DNA of 64,000 nt from positions 62,001-126,000 of the forward strand of contig JAWQEG010000516.1 in assembly GCA_033782935.1 (NCBI GenBank). Reading direction: 5' to 3'. The notes under the pieces were generated by a model. The model made no database searches. It had not been told where the DNA came from and was given only the letters and a program-made list of their open reading frames with translations. A program made the position numbers and the translations under genes. This stretch comes from Petrolisthes cinctipes. Lineage: Eukaryota; Arthropoda; Malacostraca; Decapoda; Porcellanidae. Shown here one piece after another: positions 32,700 through 43,257 of this stretch. The stretch's first letter is position 1, and the number at the start of each line of letters is the position of its first letter.

Positions 32700-32830
32700 T
32701 ACTTTTAGTTTTTCAACTACCACTCTTTTCTTTCTACTTCCTTCCTTCTTGCTCTCTCGCCTCTCTATCACCGTTTTCTGGCGCTATATGACCTCGCTGT
32801 TGCGGCGCCTAATATCAATCAATCAATTAA
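32700..32830 (+). mobile_element. SINE-like element, diverged copy 3
   Basis: Plus-strand sense. It runs from CTTTTAGTTTTTCAACT through TCTTGCTCTCTCGCCTCTCT and GGCGCTATATGACCTCG to CCTAATATCAATCAATCAAT. It is colinear with copies 1 and 2 but lacks their first ~60 bp. No target duplication was found. Confidence 0.75.
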
Positions 32831-33336
32831 CCTCTACATATTGAGAACTAAAATGTGATCAACAACATAATCTCAGCCGCAGTTTTTCGAATCATATAAT
32901 TGGACTATAAGTGATAAGGGAGAAAGGCCTATGTCATTAAAACTTTTTAAGAACGAATGAGAAGGTTAAAAATATGAGAAAGAAAAGATAAACGGTAAGA
33001 AAGAAGGGAAGGGCAAGCGAGAGAGGGATAAGACAGTAGGGATGATGTGTAAGGTTGCCAGTTACTTGAGAGATACTGTAATATAATAGCCTATGCATAA
33101 AATGAGACCAAGTTTATTGAAAACGCCATATAGCAGCGCCTATTTAAGTTTAACATCGATTATTTTTAAGGAAATGCATATTTAGAAGAAAAAAATCCTG
33201 GTAAATAGCTTAATGAATTTGTTGACAAATATGATTGTTAAAAAAGTTAGAAAATTAAACCGTCTTCTGCCGAAAAAGAAAAAAAACAGCTGGGCTTGGG
33301 AGAAGGTGATAAATAGGGTGGACTACAAGCACGAGG

Positions 33337-33538
33337 AATTGGATTGATATTAGGTGGCGCAACAGCGAGGTCATTTAGCACCAGGAAAAGGTGATAGAGA
33401 GGTGTGACAGCAAGCAAGAATGAAATAGGAAGAAAGGAGGGACAGTTGAAGAAATATAAGCTAGTGGCGGGGGCCGAAGGGGCACCCAAACCCTTAAAGT
33501 ATTGCCCACATCATTACAAGCAATACTCCCCTACGGGG
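33337..33538 (-). mobile_element. SINE-like element, copy 2 with 11-bp TSD
   Basis: It is flanked by CAAGCACGAGG at 33326-33336 and 33539-33549, an exact 11-bp duplication of the kind made by target-primed reverse transcription. Read on the minus strand it starts CCCGTAGGGGAGTATTGC and ends CTAATATCAATCCAATT. It shares its 5' start (CCGTAG) and body with copy 1 (684-872), which lacks ~17 bp near the 5' end. Confidence 0.85.
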
Positions 33539-33549
33539 CAAGCACGAGG

Positions 33550-34415
33550 GATAAAAGGAATACAGGGATAGCTGTCTAATATCCAAAGGATAATATATAT
33601 TCAGTAGTCTATCCCACTACGATGGTGAACAAAAGACAGTGACTTTATTTAAAGGACATAATGTAACAGATATTCTAATTATATTTGTTTGTTGTTACTT
33701 TTCAACTAATCACCTTCATTTGTCTTACCCTCTTCCCCCTCACCCTCGCCTCAAATCATCACATTTCTTCTCTCCTATATCCACCTACGTTAATGCAGTA
33801 TGCACTTCTTTAAACGAGGATTCTTCAAACTACGGGTCCCGAATTCCTCCAAACTGGGTCGCAGGCTCACAAAAATAAATACATGAATAAAATAGAATAA
33901 TAATGTTCGTGACAATAAAATAAATATGAAGTTCATACATGAATCCACCTAACGTATTTTTATAATCGAATATTCATATATTTAATTATCAATAAAACAA
34001 AATCATTGCACAAATATTAGCCTTCTTGAGAGAGAATGAGAGAGAGAGAGAGAGAGAGGGAGGGGTAGGTGAGGCAGTGTTTATAATTCTGGTTAGAATT
34101 CCTTTTAATTATAAATATTACGTTTCAGTTTCTGGCCTTGTATTTTCTTTGGTTGATAATTCTGATCATTTGTAAAAGATCTTTCTGTATGGGTCGCGAG
34201 AATGATGTCATAGTAAAAACTGAGTCACGACTGAAAAAGTTTAAAGAACCCTGCTTTATACTATTGGTGATTCGATACCGTTCACAGTGTATGCTTCATT
34301 CATTCCTCCTGACACACGTCTCTCTACCTGATCATTCGTTACCCTCCTATATAGCTCCGCCCACATTTCTCTCCTCCTCTCCCACTAACATCCCCCCTCC
34401 CTCCACCTGCAACTG
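33550..34415. other. No gene; short GA microsatellite
   Basis: A (GA)n run lies at ~34036-34058. No frame or repeat family is recognised elsewhere. If the Harbinger gene at 34416-36504 is part of a transposon, its 3' terminal repeat should lie here, but I could not find one. Confidence 0.4.
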
Positions 34416-36504
34416 TTACCAGATCCGACGAGGCCCAAACCAAGTCGCTGATGGATGGGGTGTGGACCATTGATCTGTCCGGAGCTGTACATTAGAATGA
34501 CGACTCTTAATGCAAATTATTACAATTGTGATTTCTTTTTTCTGCTGCCCTCTGGTAAGGATTTTCATGGGACACTCTACACCAGGTGGTTCACCAGAAG
34601 CCTCAGACACTTCAGGCAAGGGGAATCGATCAGGGAACATACTAGCTATGTTGTGAATTACGCAACATGCAACGATAATTGATGTCACATTGTTTATGTC
34701 AACCTCCAGATGTTTCAGGCATCGAAACCTACCCTTCAATAGACCAAAAGCATTTTCTATTACGACTCTAGACTTTGATAATTTGTTATTGGATATGGAC
34801 TGTTTATTTGTTAGGTGCCCAAGATCTTTGAATGGAATCATTAAACTTGTTTCTAATTTAAATCCTGAGTCACCAGCTAAATGTAACTCATGCCTGGGAA
34901 AAGAATCATTAGGTGGATTTCTAAAAGCAGAACTTAACTTGTGGGAGAGGTCTAAACATCGCTGATCATGAATACTTCCAGGACATCCTGTTGATATATG
35001 AGTAAATTTCTTGTTTGCATCACACACTGCGAGCAACACGACACTGTGGGTCATTGTACGATCTAAGTTTAAATCTTTCTGCTGCTTTTCTGGGGCCTGA
35101 AGTTTTTTATGAGTTGCATCTATAGCTCCAACAATAATAGGAAATCTTGCAATTTCATAAAATTCTGTTTCAGTTTCATCAACATTTGATGGCCAACTAA
35201 TTATCTGATCTGTTAATTGGCATATTAAAAGAATAGTTGCATAGAACACACGATGCACAGCACTGATTGTCCTTTGAACCTGAACTGCAGTTTCCCGAAA
35301 TATTGTCTTGTTTCCTAAAAACCATAATGTTAACGATAATCTTTTGATGGCAGGAATCTCTTCTTTGCCATGGACTCTGGATGGAGCATCATATTTCGTT
35401 ATCTTCTCCAGCAAATAGTGAAATGCATACTTTGTAACACGAAGATGCTGGAAGAATATTCTTTCATCCATGGCCAATAAGTCTCCAGGAAATGAACGAT
35501 CACTTTCTTCATGTGTTCTGCAACACAGGAGCAAAACACTATTAGCACAGTAGTCTATACATCACTCCGGCGGTACTGTAGTGCAAACAACTGTAAAAGC
35601 GGATGTTCTGGCCAACCCAAGATCTGATTTATTACAGGTATAATTACAGAAGTACTGCGTTCTTGGCTAGGGCCGCGCCAGGCCCGGCTAGGTCCCGGGA
35701 ATTTTCCCTGGTCACTTTATGATAGTTTACATCGGTTATATCCCGGTAGTTTGCCTAGGTTAGGTCCCGGTAGTTTGCCCAGGTAAGATACCGGTAGTCT
35801 TCTGTGGTCTAGGTTAGGTTAGGTCAGACTAATTTCCAAATCATAGATGAAAAGTGTCTTAGAATGGTCCAAAATAGTAGGTAATGATACTAAAATATAC
35901 AATATATTGAACTCAGTACTTCTGTAAATTTACCTTATTACATGGTATGTGAAACATCATGGTACAAATGATCTTGGAAGTTGATTCTGGTGCAAAAACC
36001 TGTCACCTAAAAAGATGGTTACGTTTGTGACTGAAAGTGCATTGAATGAAAGTTATGCAGAGTAGAGATATATCTATTGCATTACTGTATGTTAAAAATA
36101 TTCTTATTCACACTTGTTTTGTAATTTAAGGTGAAAAATTTATCCACAATGCAACTTCTATTCTAATTAATTTCATGTGAAACACCCCGATTTCCATCAT
36201 TCAATTTATGCAGAGGGAAATCATTTCTCTCGATGCAGTCCATCATTCAGAAAAAAGAACTAATAAAATAGCTGGATGCCCTGAGGTTGAAGCTGGATTA
36301 CAGATGACAGTGGAAAAATGTTATGGTCCAGCGTGAAGGCCTTTTCTAGTATCAAACAACTTTTCCTTACCGTGACATATCTGCGAAGCCCATAACTACA
36401 CTACCAACATGTGCAGGTAGGGAATCACTAGATTCATCATCGAATTCTGCGAGTGCCGCGCACAATACTGGGAAAAACTGCTCTGCTGGGTCTTGTGATG
36501 TCAT
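34416..36504 (-). CDS. PIF/Harbinger transposase (HARBI1-like), two exons
   Basis: Exon 1 is 36504-36371 (44 codons plus CG, starting MTSQDPAEQFFPVL), ending at a donor CACG|GTAAGG. Exon 2 is 35517-34416 after the acceptor TGTTGCAG. The split codon CG|A joins in phase, giving ~411 aa with no stop. The DDE_Tnp_4 fold is visible: VGAIDATH (Asp ~178), GCPGSIHDQR, GDSGFKL (Asp ~261) and VVIENAFGLLKGRF (Glu ~299), so the catalytic triad is intact. Length fits the family (~350-420 aa). A TATA box sits ~54-62 bp upstream of the ATG. The C-terminus (after VIHNIA, ~residue 335) is poorly conserved. The usual Myb-like partner ORF is not seen. No TIRs were found, so it could be a live transposon gene or a domesticated one. 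Confidence 0.85.
35690..35830. repeat. ~25-bp short repeats in the Harbinger intron
   Basis: Imperfect copies of ATCCCGGTAGTTTGCCTAGG and GGTCCCGGTAGTTTGCCCAG, then TTAGGTTAGGT. The same motif with CCCAGTAGT occurs at 31010-31100. Confidence 0.6.
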
Positions 36505-36531
36505 CTTCAATGTTTACAAACAAAGGAACAT

Positions 36532-36615
36532 CAACCCGGGTTGGTGGTCGGCGTGTTCTATTTATACCATACAACCCGGGTTTTTCGGAGCAACACAGGT
36601 TGCCAACCCGGGTTG
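36532..36615 (-). promoter_or_regulatory. Core promoter and CAACCCGGGTT sites of the transposase
   Basis: On the minus strand TATAAATAG occupies 36566-36558, 54-62 bp before the ATG at 36504, a position that fits a TATA box with a short 5' UTR. Three copies of the palindromic motif CAACCCGGGTT(G/T) lie at 36532-36543, 36572-36583 and 36604-36615. They could be operator or transposase-binding sites; that role is inferred. Confidence 0.55.
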
Positions 36616-37244
36616 ATCGAGTGGCTTAAATAGAAGACGCATATTAATATGGCCGACAGATAATTAGAATTGGCTTAATTAGTGCATGCAACTTGCAATC
36701 AGTGCCAAATAAACAAAAATTATGATGTAATAAGATGTTGTAGTATTATTTAAGGAGGTATAGGCTGCTTGGATAATTTTTGTACATATTATTATTGAAG
36801 ACAAAATTTAAAGGATTATTTATATGTAATCAAACTTGCAATTTTTTACCAGTAGCCTACTTACAATTTTCTACCAGTGTTTACACTGCTGCAGAGGTCA
36901 TAATTATTAAATGTAAATAATATTTATTATTAAAGGAAAGTGTGGTTACTCAGTTAATTGATTCTTTACCTAACTTATACCTAACCATGCAATTTCGGTG
37001 AAATTTCAACATGTGAGGGTTGGTATAATATCCATCAAGTTTTCAGTAATAATAAAGAGTGTCCAATTTTTGTTGTTGTTTTTCCCTCCACCTAAACTCG
37101 AGATATGAGGTTGGGTACCTATATAATAATTGTAATGATTTTATTTGGAGATCGGTTGGCCTTCTCTGTGGTTATTTTAAATCTTGCCAAAGTGTATTCC
37201 TAATACTAACCCTTTTATTGCTTTCCTATGATATGACGATTCCG
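36616..37244. other. AT-rich spacer
   Basis: No coding sequence, repeat family or RNA gene is recognised between the Harbinger promoter and the retroelement protease fragment. Confidence 0.4.
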
Positions 37245-37930
37245 TCAAATGATAATTTTTCGGCTATTATTTTGGTTCAGCACCTTCGGCAAGCCAGTTG
37301 TTCGGCTCCACGTATCTGGTCTGTTTTTGTCGTCAGATAGTGCTTGCTCCAAGCCCGCTTGGCACCCCATGCCGACGCTTGGACAACAAAAACACCACAT
37401 ATATGCACCATTCCCAGAACTCTCAAAGGTTGTCCAGTGATTCCTGCTAGTTGTATTAAACATTTAGACTTATCCATAGTGAGACCCAATCTACTCGTAG
37501 TGCTTTTCCTTATTAACATTACGTTACTTCCGGTGTCTAGCATTGCAGTACAAATTCCTTCATTTACAATTATATGTATGACTGGAGTGAGGCTCGTCGG
37601 GTCTAGTCATTGAGGAGGATTGGTGACAACTCCTTCGATCATCCCAACTGGTGAATTTGATTGTCTAGTATTACTCGGGCTTTTAAGGTTTTGATTTGAT
37701 TGATGAGCAGGAGGACAGATGGGCTTTGATTTGATTGATGAGCAGGAGGACAGATGGGCTTTGATTTGATTGATGAGCAGGAGGACAAATGGGCTTTCCC
37801 GGACAAGTGGTATTACCTCGACGACAACCACAACGCAAGCAATCAAAGCAATGTTCCCTCGGTGGTTTTCTCCAACAATCTCTTAGACACTTAGAGTATG
37901 GGTTCTGCGTTGATAAAATGCACAGAACGT
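37245..37930 (-). pseudogene. LTR-retroelement gag knuckle and protease fragment
   Basis: Minus strand. 37915-37785 encodes a Cys-rich stretch (KCLRDCW, then CFDCLRCGCRRG and CPGKPIC) like a gag zinc knuckle, with Asn in place of the His. 37801-37680 holds three 41-bp repeats coding ICPPAHQSNQ; 41 is not a multiple of three, so they shift the frame. 37543-37277 begins MLDTGSNVMLI, an intact retropepsin DTG site, and continues IQLAGITGQPLRVLG. A stop lies between knuckle and protease. It ends at 37245 without RT. It is a different family from the gypsy at 5.9-14.3 kb. Confidence 0.7.
37680..37801. repeat. 41-bp tandem repeat, 3 units
   Basis: Three near-identical copies of GATTTGATTGATGAGCAGGA followed by GGACAGATGGGCTTT, inside the gag fragment. 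Confidence 0.95.
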
Positions 37931-38263
37931 CCTAGACCATGGCATTGTTGATGTCGGTGTAGAGGATTGATTGATTGACTGATTTATTGATGCCATTAGG
38001 CATCTGGCAGCGCAACAACAATGGTCATATACCGCCCAACATATAAAGGTCATCTACATCATTAATAAAATATGTACAAAAAATAAATAATTTTCACTAC
38101 CTCAAAAGGGAGAAGCAGCATGAATAAAACCCACGTCTTCCAAAAGATCATATATTAATGAAATAACCTATTTAAGTTAGATATATACAAGAATTGAAAT
38201 ATTAACGAAAGAAACATTAAACTTTAACTACCTAAAAATTAATAGCCATAAATACAATAAAAT

Positions 38264-40640
38264 TCACAATTTGTGGAGAAGGCCAGCCTCCTCCACATAG
38301 GAGAGGGTGTTCCCTCCCACACAACAAGCCTCCTCCCCGAGCACCTGGAAGAGACTGTAAGAACCGTCACCCTTCCGGTACTCGGAGAGGTGCCTACGAC
38401 GAAGGTCCCCAAGGCTGGGACACTCGACAATAAGATGCCGTACTGTCAAAGGGACCAGACAATCATCACAGTAGGGAGGGTGAGCCCTCTCCATTAAAAA
38501 GCCATGAGTCAATAATGTGTGGCCAATGCGGAGGTGGACAAGAGCCGTCTCCCACCGGCGGGACAGGCCACTGTAGCTCCACAATCCAAGGCGCTGGCGG
38601 ATGTCACGGAGCTTGTTAGCCCCGATGGCGTCCCATCTGTCCTGCCAGCAGGAACGAACGGTAGCATCTATGTAGGGTCGAAGGTCCACTGCAGGAACAG
38701 GATGACACCTGGCAGGAGGCCGGGAATTGGAGACCACAGCCTTAGCCAGGGCGTCAGCCCGCTCATTCCCATCAACACCCACATGGGCCGGGACCCAACA
38801 AAAAGTGACTTTGCGGCCACGACGACCCAGGAGGACAAGCCACTCAAGAATGGCCAACACCAGGGGATGGGTAGAGTTAAAATTGCACAAGGCCTGCAAG
38901 GCACTACAGGAATCGCTAAAAATAGTAAACGAAGGCTGAGGGAGAGTAAAAATCACTTGGAGGGCATATAAAATGGCCGAGAGCTCCGCAGTAAAAATGG
39001 ACATGACAGAAAAGAGCCTGCCTCCACGGCAAAAGTCAGGAAAGACAACTCCAAAGCCAACTCCATCATCAGACTTTGACCCATCAGTGTACACAGGGAG
39101 GGATTCCCTGTGAGTGAAGGCATGTTCTAAAAAGAGGGAACGAGCCACTGGAGGAGGAAGAAATTCCTTCTTATCTGTAAAGCAGGTGCAGGGGAAAACT
39201 TCTGGAAGAAGCCATGGAGCCACCCTGGGGACCCTCACAGGACAAATCTGAAAGTCATCTATGCCCATCTCCTCCATAGCTTTTCTGACCCGGAAGCCAA
39301 AGGGCCATGGTGCACGAGAATGTAAAAGGTAGTACTGAGACATGATATCAGATGACACCGCCAAGCAAGGTAGGGTGTCAGGAAGTCGATGTAATCGATG
39401 CCAACAACGAACCATCAAGGACTGGCGACGTAGATCAAGAGGTGGCTCATTAGCGTCCACCAGGAGACTGGGGATTTGGGACGACCTGAAGGCTCTGGTC
39501 GCCAGACGTACTCCAGCATGATGTACAGGGTCTAAAACTCTGAGATGGGCATCGGTGGCAGAAGAGTACACCTCACACCCATAGTCGAGTTTTGACCTAA
39601 TAACAACATGGTATAGGCGGAGGAGGGTGGCCCGATCAGCCCCCCAGGATGTATGGCTCAGGACCCTCAACAGGTTAAGAGCCTTGAGGCAAGAGACCTT
39701 AAGTGTACGTAAGTGGGGAACCCAAATCAAACGTTTGTCAAAAAGGAGACCCAAAAAGCGAGTCTCCTCGACACATCGTATCCGATGACCATACATGAAT
39801 AAGTCTGGATCCGGGTGGATGCCTCGGATGCGGCAGAAGTGCATAGCAACTGTCTTGGAAGGAGAAAATCGAAACCCACGAGAATCAGTCCAACGTGACA
39901 CCCTGTCAAGGGCAAGCTGCATGCGCCGCTCCACCACTGACATACGGGAAGCAGCAAACCAGACTGCTAGGTCGTCAATGTACATCGAGTTAGCTATACC
40001 GTCTGGAAGGGATGAGGCAATGGCATTAATTGCTACTGCAAACAATGTGACACTGAGGACGCTTCCCTGGGGGACGCCCTCCTCCTGTGCAACAGATGCT
40101 GAGTGGGTTGTACCAACCCTCACAGAAAAACTGCGACCACTGAGAAACTCCTTAAGAAAGCGTGGAAGGCGCCCCCGCAGGCCATATAAATGGAGTTGCT
40201 GCAGGATGCCATATTGCCATGTAGTGTCATAGGCTTTCTCTAAATCAAAGAATACACAGACAAGGTGTTGATGTCGTGCAGAAGCCTCACATGCAGCAGC
40301 TTCCAACATGACCAGAGCATCTGTAGTGGAACGGTGTTTACGAAAGCCAGACTGGGACGGAGACAGAAAATCACACCGTTCCAAGAAGTATACCAGTCTG
40401 ACATTCACCATCTTTTCAAATAGTTTACAGAGACAGGAGGTCAAGGCAATTGGTCGATAATTGAGGGCAACACCAGAGTCCTTGCCCGGCTTGAGAAAAG
40501 GAAGGATGGTAGCAACCCTCCACCCAGAAGGGAAGGCACCCTCCAGCCAGATTCTGTTATATACAGCTAAAAGAAATGAGATCGCTTCCTCACCCAAGTG
40601 TCGTAACATTGCATATGGGATGTTGTATGGCCCAGGAGAA
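38264..40640 (-). pseudogene. I-type LINE ORF2, RT and RNase H part
   Basis: A 781-codon open frame (40609-38264). RT blocks: GWRVATILPFLKPGKD, NYRPIALTSCLCKLFEK, SGFRKHRST, FFDLEKAYD, PQGSVLS and the catalytic YIDDLAVW. RNase H follows (LPVYTDGSKSDDG, AELSAILYAL, FSDSCSALQAL, WVPAHVGVDGNERADALAK), with all catalytic acidic residues present. A C-terminal Cys/His motif (CDDCLVPLTVRHLIVEC) comes last. It would copy RNA at a nicked target and remove template RNA. It is cut off from the endonuclease only by the GA-run frameshift just upstream. Confidence 0.92.
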
Positions 40641-41975
40641 GTGTCGCCGCAGAGAGAGAGAGAGCAGAATGCAGGTCTCTCAGGGTGAATATATGGTTAT
40701 AACTTTCATTCTCGTTCCCTGTGAAATCCAGGACTGTACGCTCCTTGGCTCTTAACTCATGCCTGACAGCCAGAGGTCGAGAGTCACGGCTGGAGACTTT
40801 TGCAAAAGCCTCCGCCATGGTATTGGCCACTGTCAAACCATCCATGATCTTAATTCCATTGACCTTAAGTACAGGTGGAGAACTAGGAGAAAACTTCCCC
40901 GCCATCTTACAGACTCTCCTGAACACTTGGGTGAGTGGAGTTTTTGTATTAATTGAAGACACATAGGCCTTCCAAGATGCACGTCGGGCCTCTTTTAAAA
41001 CTCGTCTAGCCTGAGCCCTTGCCCGTCGGAGGTCCTCTAAAAGAGTTGGGTCCCCACGATTGCGACGAAGGCGAGAGAAAGCAGCGCGCTTCTCCCGCAC
41101 AGCAGTGGTGCAGACTGGTGACCACCAAGGGACAGGACATTTGGGAAAGTAGCCAGAAGTTCTAGGGATAGAGTTGAGAGCAGCAGAGTGGAGCATATCA
41201 GTGAAATATGTTACAGCCTCGTCAGAGCTACCGAAATCGGCTACAGAAGAGACCGAAGAAGTTAGCTCTCTAAAAAACTGCCAGTCAGCCTTCTCTAATT
41301 TCCACCTAGGAAGACGAGACTGTGGTTCGTACCTGTTACATTCTAAAAGTATAGGGAAATGGTCACTGCCATATAAGTCAGGCAACACTCTCCAAGTAAA
41401 ATCCAACAGAGCACTGGGTGAGCAAAGGGAAATGTCAATGGCGGTAAAAGTCCCAGTAGGGCTATTAAAATGTGTCACATCTCCCGTATTTAAAACCCCT
41501 AATCCCTCATCCTCAATAAAAGAAGCCAATAAAACACCCCTGGGGTTGACCGAACTGTCACCCCACAGAGGATGACGACCATTAAAATCACCCAATAAAA
41601 TAAAGGGAGATGGAAGGTCCCGTACAAGATGGTTGAGATCACCCCTCTCAACTGTAACACTGGGAGGAAGGTATAGACTGCATACAGTGTACGGGCGGTC
41701 CATAAAAACCTTAACTGCAACAGCCTGGAGCGGAGTGTCAAGCTCCAGGCTCGTGCATGGAATATCTCGGCGAACTAGGATGGCAGAGCCACCATGATGA
41801 CCCTACCCTTCAAATGAATTGGAATAAAATGCAGAGTATGCTGGAGGACTGGCAGGAATGTAGTCCCCAAGCATTGTCTCTTGGAGAGAAACACATGCAG
41901 GAGAGAAGCTAGAGAGAAGAATGCGCAGTTCCTCCCAAGAAGCACGCAAGCCACGGCAATTCCACTGAAGGACCT
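40641..41975 (-). pseudogene. I-type LINE ORF2, endonuclease part
   Basis: The frame starts near 41975 (FKVLQWNCRGLRASWEEL), overlapping the end of ORF1 (stop TAA at ~41985). Endonuclease motifs: QWNCRGL, SLQETML, ILLGDFNGRHPLWG and LYGSDHFPILL. An in-frame TAG at 41803-41805 (after NSFEG) is the only stop. A linker to RT (TVANTMAEAFAKVS) reaches 40680. The reading frame is then lost at the run of AG repeats 40651-40664. An AP-type endonuclease makes the first nick for target-primed reverse transcription. Confidence 0.9.
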
Positions 41976-41984
41976 TGAACGGTG

Positions 41985-42890
41985 TTACTTTAGTACTGAT
42001 TTTTGGGAAGCCTCACGGAGGTACTTCCCACTACCACCTCGACCTGAGGGTTTATTCAAACAATAAGATTTGTCTAATCCTGGGCCACTAGAAGAAGAGC
42101 GAACCCGAGGAGTAGTACTTGGGGCAGTAATTGGGACCCGTAGACGAGTCCCTGAAGCATCTGATATGTTAGAAGAAGATGAAGGTATATGAGATGGGAT
42201 ATTCTTTGAAACAATTACATTGGTTCTGTCCTGTACAGCAGTGGTATCACTGACACAGGCAGATACATCAACATCCATAATACAGGTGGTAGAATCACTC
42301 CGCTGCTCAAGCGGAAGAGAAAGTGAATCTTTTGAAGTCACAACATCCGTGGCATCCACATTAACTTCACGCCCCTCTGATGATCCCGAAGGAAGCTTGC
42401 GAGGAGGAACTTCTGTTGAATCAAGAGATTCATCAGAGCCACGAGAACGCTTCTGGTGAAATTGAGAGGAAACTATGGATGAGTCCACAGTGATGGTTGC
42501 CTCACAAGGTGGAACATCTATAGAGTCAAGTGCCTCAGAGGAACCACGAAGGCGTCTCTGTGGCAGTTTAGGTGACTTAAGTTTCCTTTTGGGAGAGCGT
42601 ATGGCAGCGTGAACCTCTACCACATGGACACCTTTAGCTAAAGTCTGAGAATTGTCATCAGTTGAAGGGTCACCAGAATGAGTGTCTGATAAAGTTTCCA
42701 AGACAGAGAAACTATTATGTAGAGTAACCTTAGAAACGTTCTCACTAGAGCAAGAAGCAGCTGCTTCTTGAGAGGGTTGAGAGGGTGCTGCAACCAATTT
42801 AGGGCGAAGGGAGGAGGCGTATGTCTTCACACCACCATCCTTCTGTCGCCTGAATAGGTTCTCGTGGTCTTTGCCAAACCAGCAGGGGAG
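41985..42890 (-). pseudogene. I-type LINE ORF1, C-terminal part
   Basis: An open frame of 281 codons, Ser/Thr/Pro-rich and low in complexity, with two internal near-repeats (RGSSEALDSIDVPP and RGSDESLDSTEVPP) and a basic Gly/Ser tail (PSGRGGSGKYLRE). It ends 10 bases before the ORF2 endonuclease frame becomes recognisable, and overlaps it in another frame. The zinc-knuckle part expected upstream is not present, so the element is 5'-truncated. Identity rests mainly on position. Confidence 0.65.
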
Positions 42891-43090
42891 TCGAATAGTA
42901 TACAGAGTGGAGGTGGAACAAAGAAAGTCTCTATTATTTTTACAATCTTTATTTACTTACAATTGACCCAATAACTATTAATTTACCATGACTGATATAT
43001 AAATATTCCTCCCTTTGAATTTAAACCCTTAACTCATTAATTATCAAAACAGAGCAAAGAAACATTAATTGATTACAATAACTTAATCAA
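42891..43090. other. Short AT-rich spacer
   Basis: It separates the 5'-truncated LINE from the MITE. No features are seen. Confidence 0.4.
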
Positions 43091-43257
43091 TGGATGTTTA
43101 AAGTCAAAAGTCCTGTCACCTCTCTTGCTTCACTGAGGCACACGATGCTCATAGACTCGAGTTTATTAGGTGTAGAAAACGTGCGTATTTCTCGAGTCCA
43201 TGAACACTGCCTGTCTCAGTGAAGCAAGTGTGGCGACAGGACTTATGTCGCCGACTG
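43091..43257. mobile_element. Tc1/mariner-like MITE next to the satellite
   Basis: The right end is intact: GTCGCCGACTG followed by TA at 43258-43259. The left end is eroded (TTTAAAGTCAAAAGTCCTG instead of a clean CAGTCGGC). Internal arms pair: CTTGCTTCACTGAGGCA with TGTCTCAGTGAAGCAAG, and CTCGAG near 43157 with CTCGAG near 43193. It is the same family as 4736-4898. The satellite begins about 33 bp to its right. Confidence 0.75.

Larger units (their letters stand above)
37966..42890 (-). mobile_element. I-superfamily LINE, 5'-truncated
   Basis: Minus-strand element of ~4.9 kb. The order is ORF1 C-terminus, AP endonuclease, RT, RNase H, 3' UTR and a (TCAA)n-type tail at 37966-37990. RNase H in ORF2 and no poly(A) fit the I/Nimb group. 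The 5' part of ORF1, where nucleic-acid-binding motifs would be expected, is missing beyond ~42890. Only two lesions are seen in ORF2: a TAG at 41803-41805 and a frameshift at a GA run (40651-40664). The 3' UTR end resembles that of the SINE-like copies. The tail abuts the gag-protease fragment, so the LINE probably inserted into that older element. Confidence 0.88.

Noticed and set aside
35820..35835. TTAGGTTAGG as a telomeric repeat
   Set aside because: Only two units are present, inside an intron; not evidence of a telomere or interstitial telomere array.
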